Origin: GH45 sp965370965 | Lineage (GTDB): Bacteria > Bacteroidota > Bacteroidia > Bacteroidales > SZUA-534 | Direction of reading: 5' to 3' | Length of the DNA stretch: 14,442 nt | Assembly (NCBI GenBank): GCA_965370965.1 | Contig: CBDUWQ010000092.1 | Coordinates: forward strand, 1-14,442 | Shown: positions 14,421 to 14,442 of the stretch, in pieces | Layout of the letters: each line of letters begins with the position of its first letter | Numbering within the stretch: position 1 is the first letter of the stretch | Notes under the pieces: model-generated | Database searches by the model: none | What the model saw: only the letters and a program-made list of their open reading frames with translations | Told to the model about the DNA's origin: nothing | Program-made: the position numbers and the translations under genes

Positions 14421-14442
14421 TGGTTGTATTTGTAAAACTTTA

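Larger units (their letters stand above)
13929..14442. other. Gene-free region right of the M1 peptidase
   Basis: This 514-base stretch has no credible ORF in six frames, including frames running off the right edge. It should contain the peptidase promoter, but no TAnnTTTG box is seen close to the 13928 start. It holds two direct copies of TGAGAATAAT (13988 and 14334), a small hairpin at 14003-14016, a GGTGG palindrome near 14310-14324 and a strong nested palindrome at 14370-14420. No tRNA or rRNA was recognised. Confidence 0.65.

Noticed and set aside
1..14442. Defence system, prophage, transposon or biosynthetic cluster
   Set aside because: Every long ORF is accounted for by housekeeping, envelope or unknown exported proteins; no integrase, transposase, nuclease, toxin or synthase motif was seen.

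Overview
The window is an AT-rich stretch of chromosome from a member of the Bacteroidota (Bacteroidetes). Three independent signs support this. Several genes have a TAnnTTTG -7 box close upstream, two of them with a TTG at -33. The large secreted peptidase ends in a type A type IX secretion (T9SS) sorting domain. The protein families (DUF4369/TlpA-type lipoprotein, DUF2807 head-GIN protein, 67K-type SppA) are typical of that phylum. Genus cannot be read from the sequence; Bacteroidales or a related marine/sediment lineage is a guess.

Layout, left to right. (1) 1-938, minus strand: ribF (FAD synthesis), nearly complete and cut by the left edge, with no ATG start. (2) 939-1357: divergent intergenic region with promoters for both sides and one copy of a dispersed structured repeat. 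(3) 1358-3296, plus: a thiol-disulfide lipoprotein gene overlapping lpxH (lipid A synthesis) by 11 nt. (4) 3377-4857, plus: two exported proteins of unknown function, 14 nt apart. (5) 5064-6836, plus: sppA, a membrane-bound signal peptide peptidase. (6) 6837-7151: convergent intergenic region with three evenly spaced palindromes, the middle one a likely two-way terminator. (7) 7152-7820, minus: ispD (MEP isoprenoid pathway). (8) 7821-8058: ispD promoter and the second, inverted copy of the dispersed repeat. (9) 8059-8754, minus: secreted DUF2807 repeat protein. (10) 8834-10717, minus: methyl-accepting chemotaxis protein with a Cache-type sensor and no other che gene nearby. (11) 10718-10986: intergenic with two strong hairpins. 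(12) 10987-13928, minus: M1 aminopeptidase exported by T9SS, followed 11 nt later by a SAM-dependent O-methyltransferase. (13) 13929-14442: gene-free, with palindromes and two direct copies of a short motif that occurs a third time at 10896-10905.

The genes are mostly housekeeping or cell-envelope functions: cofactor (ribF), isoprenoid precursor (ispD), lipid A (lpxH), and envelope proteolysis or redox (sppA, TlpA-like, M1 peptidase). I see no defence system, biosynthetic cluster, prophage, transposase, CRISPR array or RNA gene. The least explained parts are the pair of unknown exported proteins and the families of short palindromic or structured repeats in almost every larger intergenic gap.
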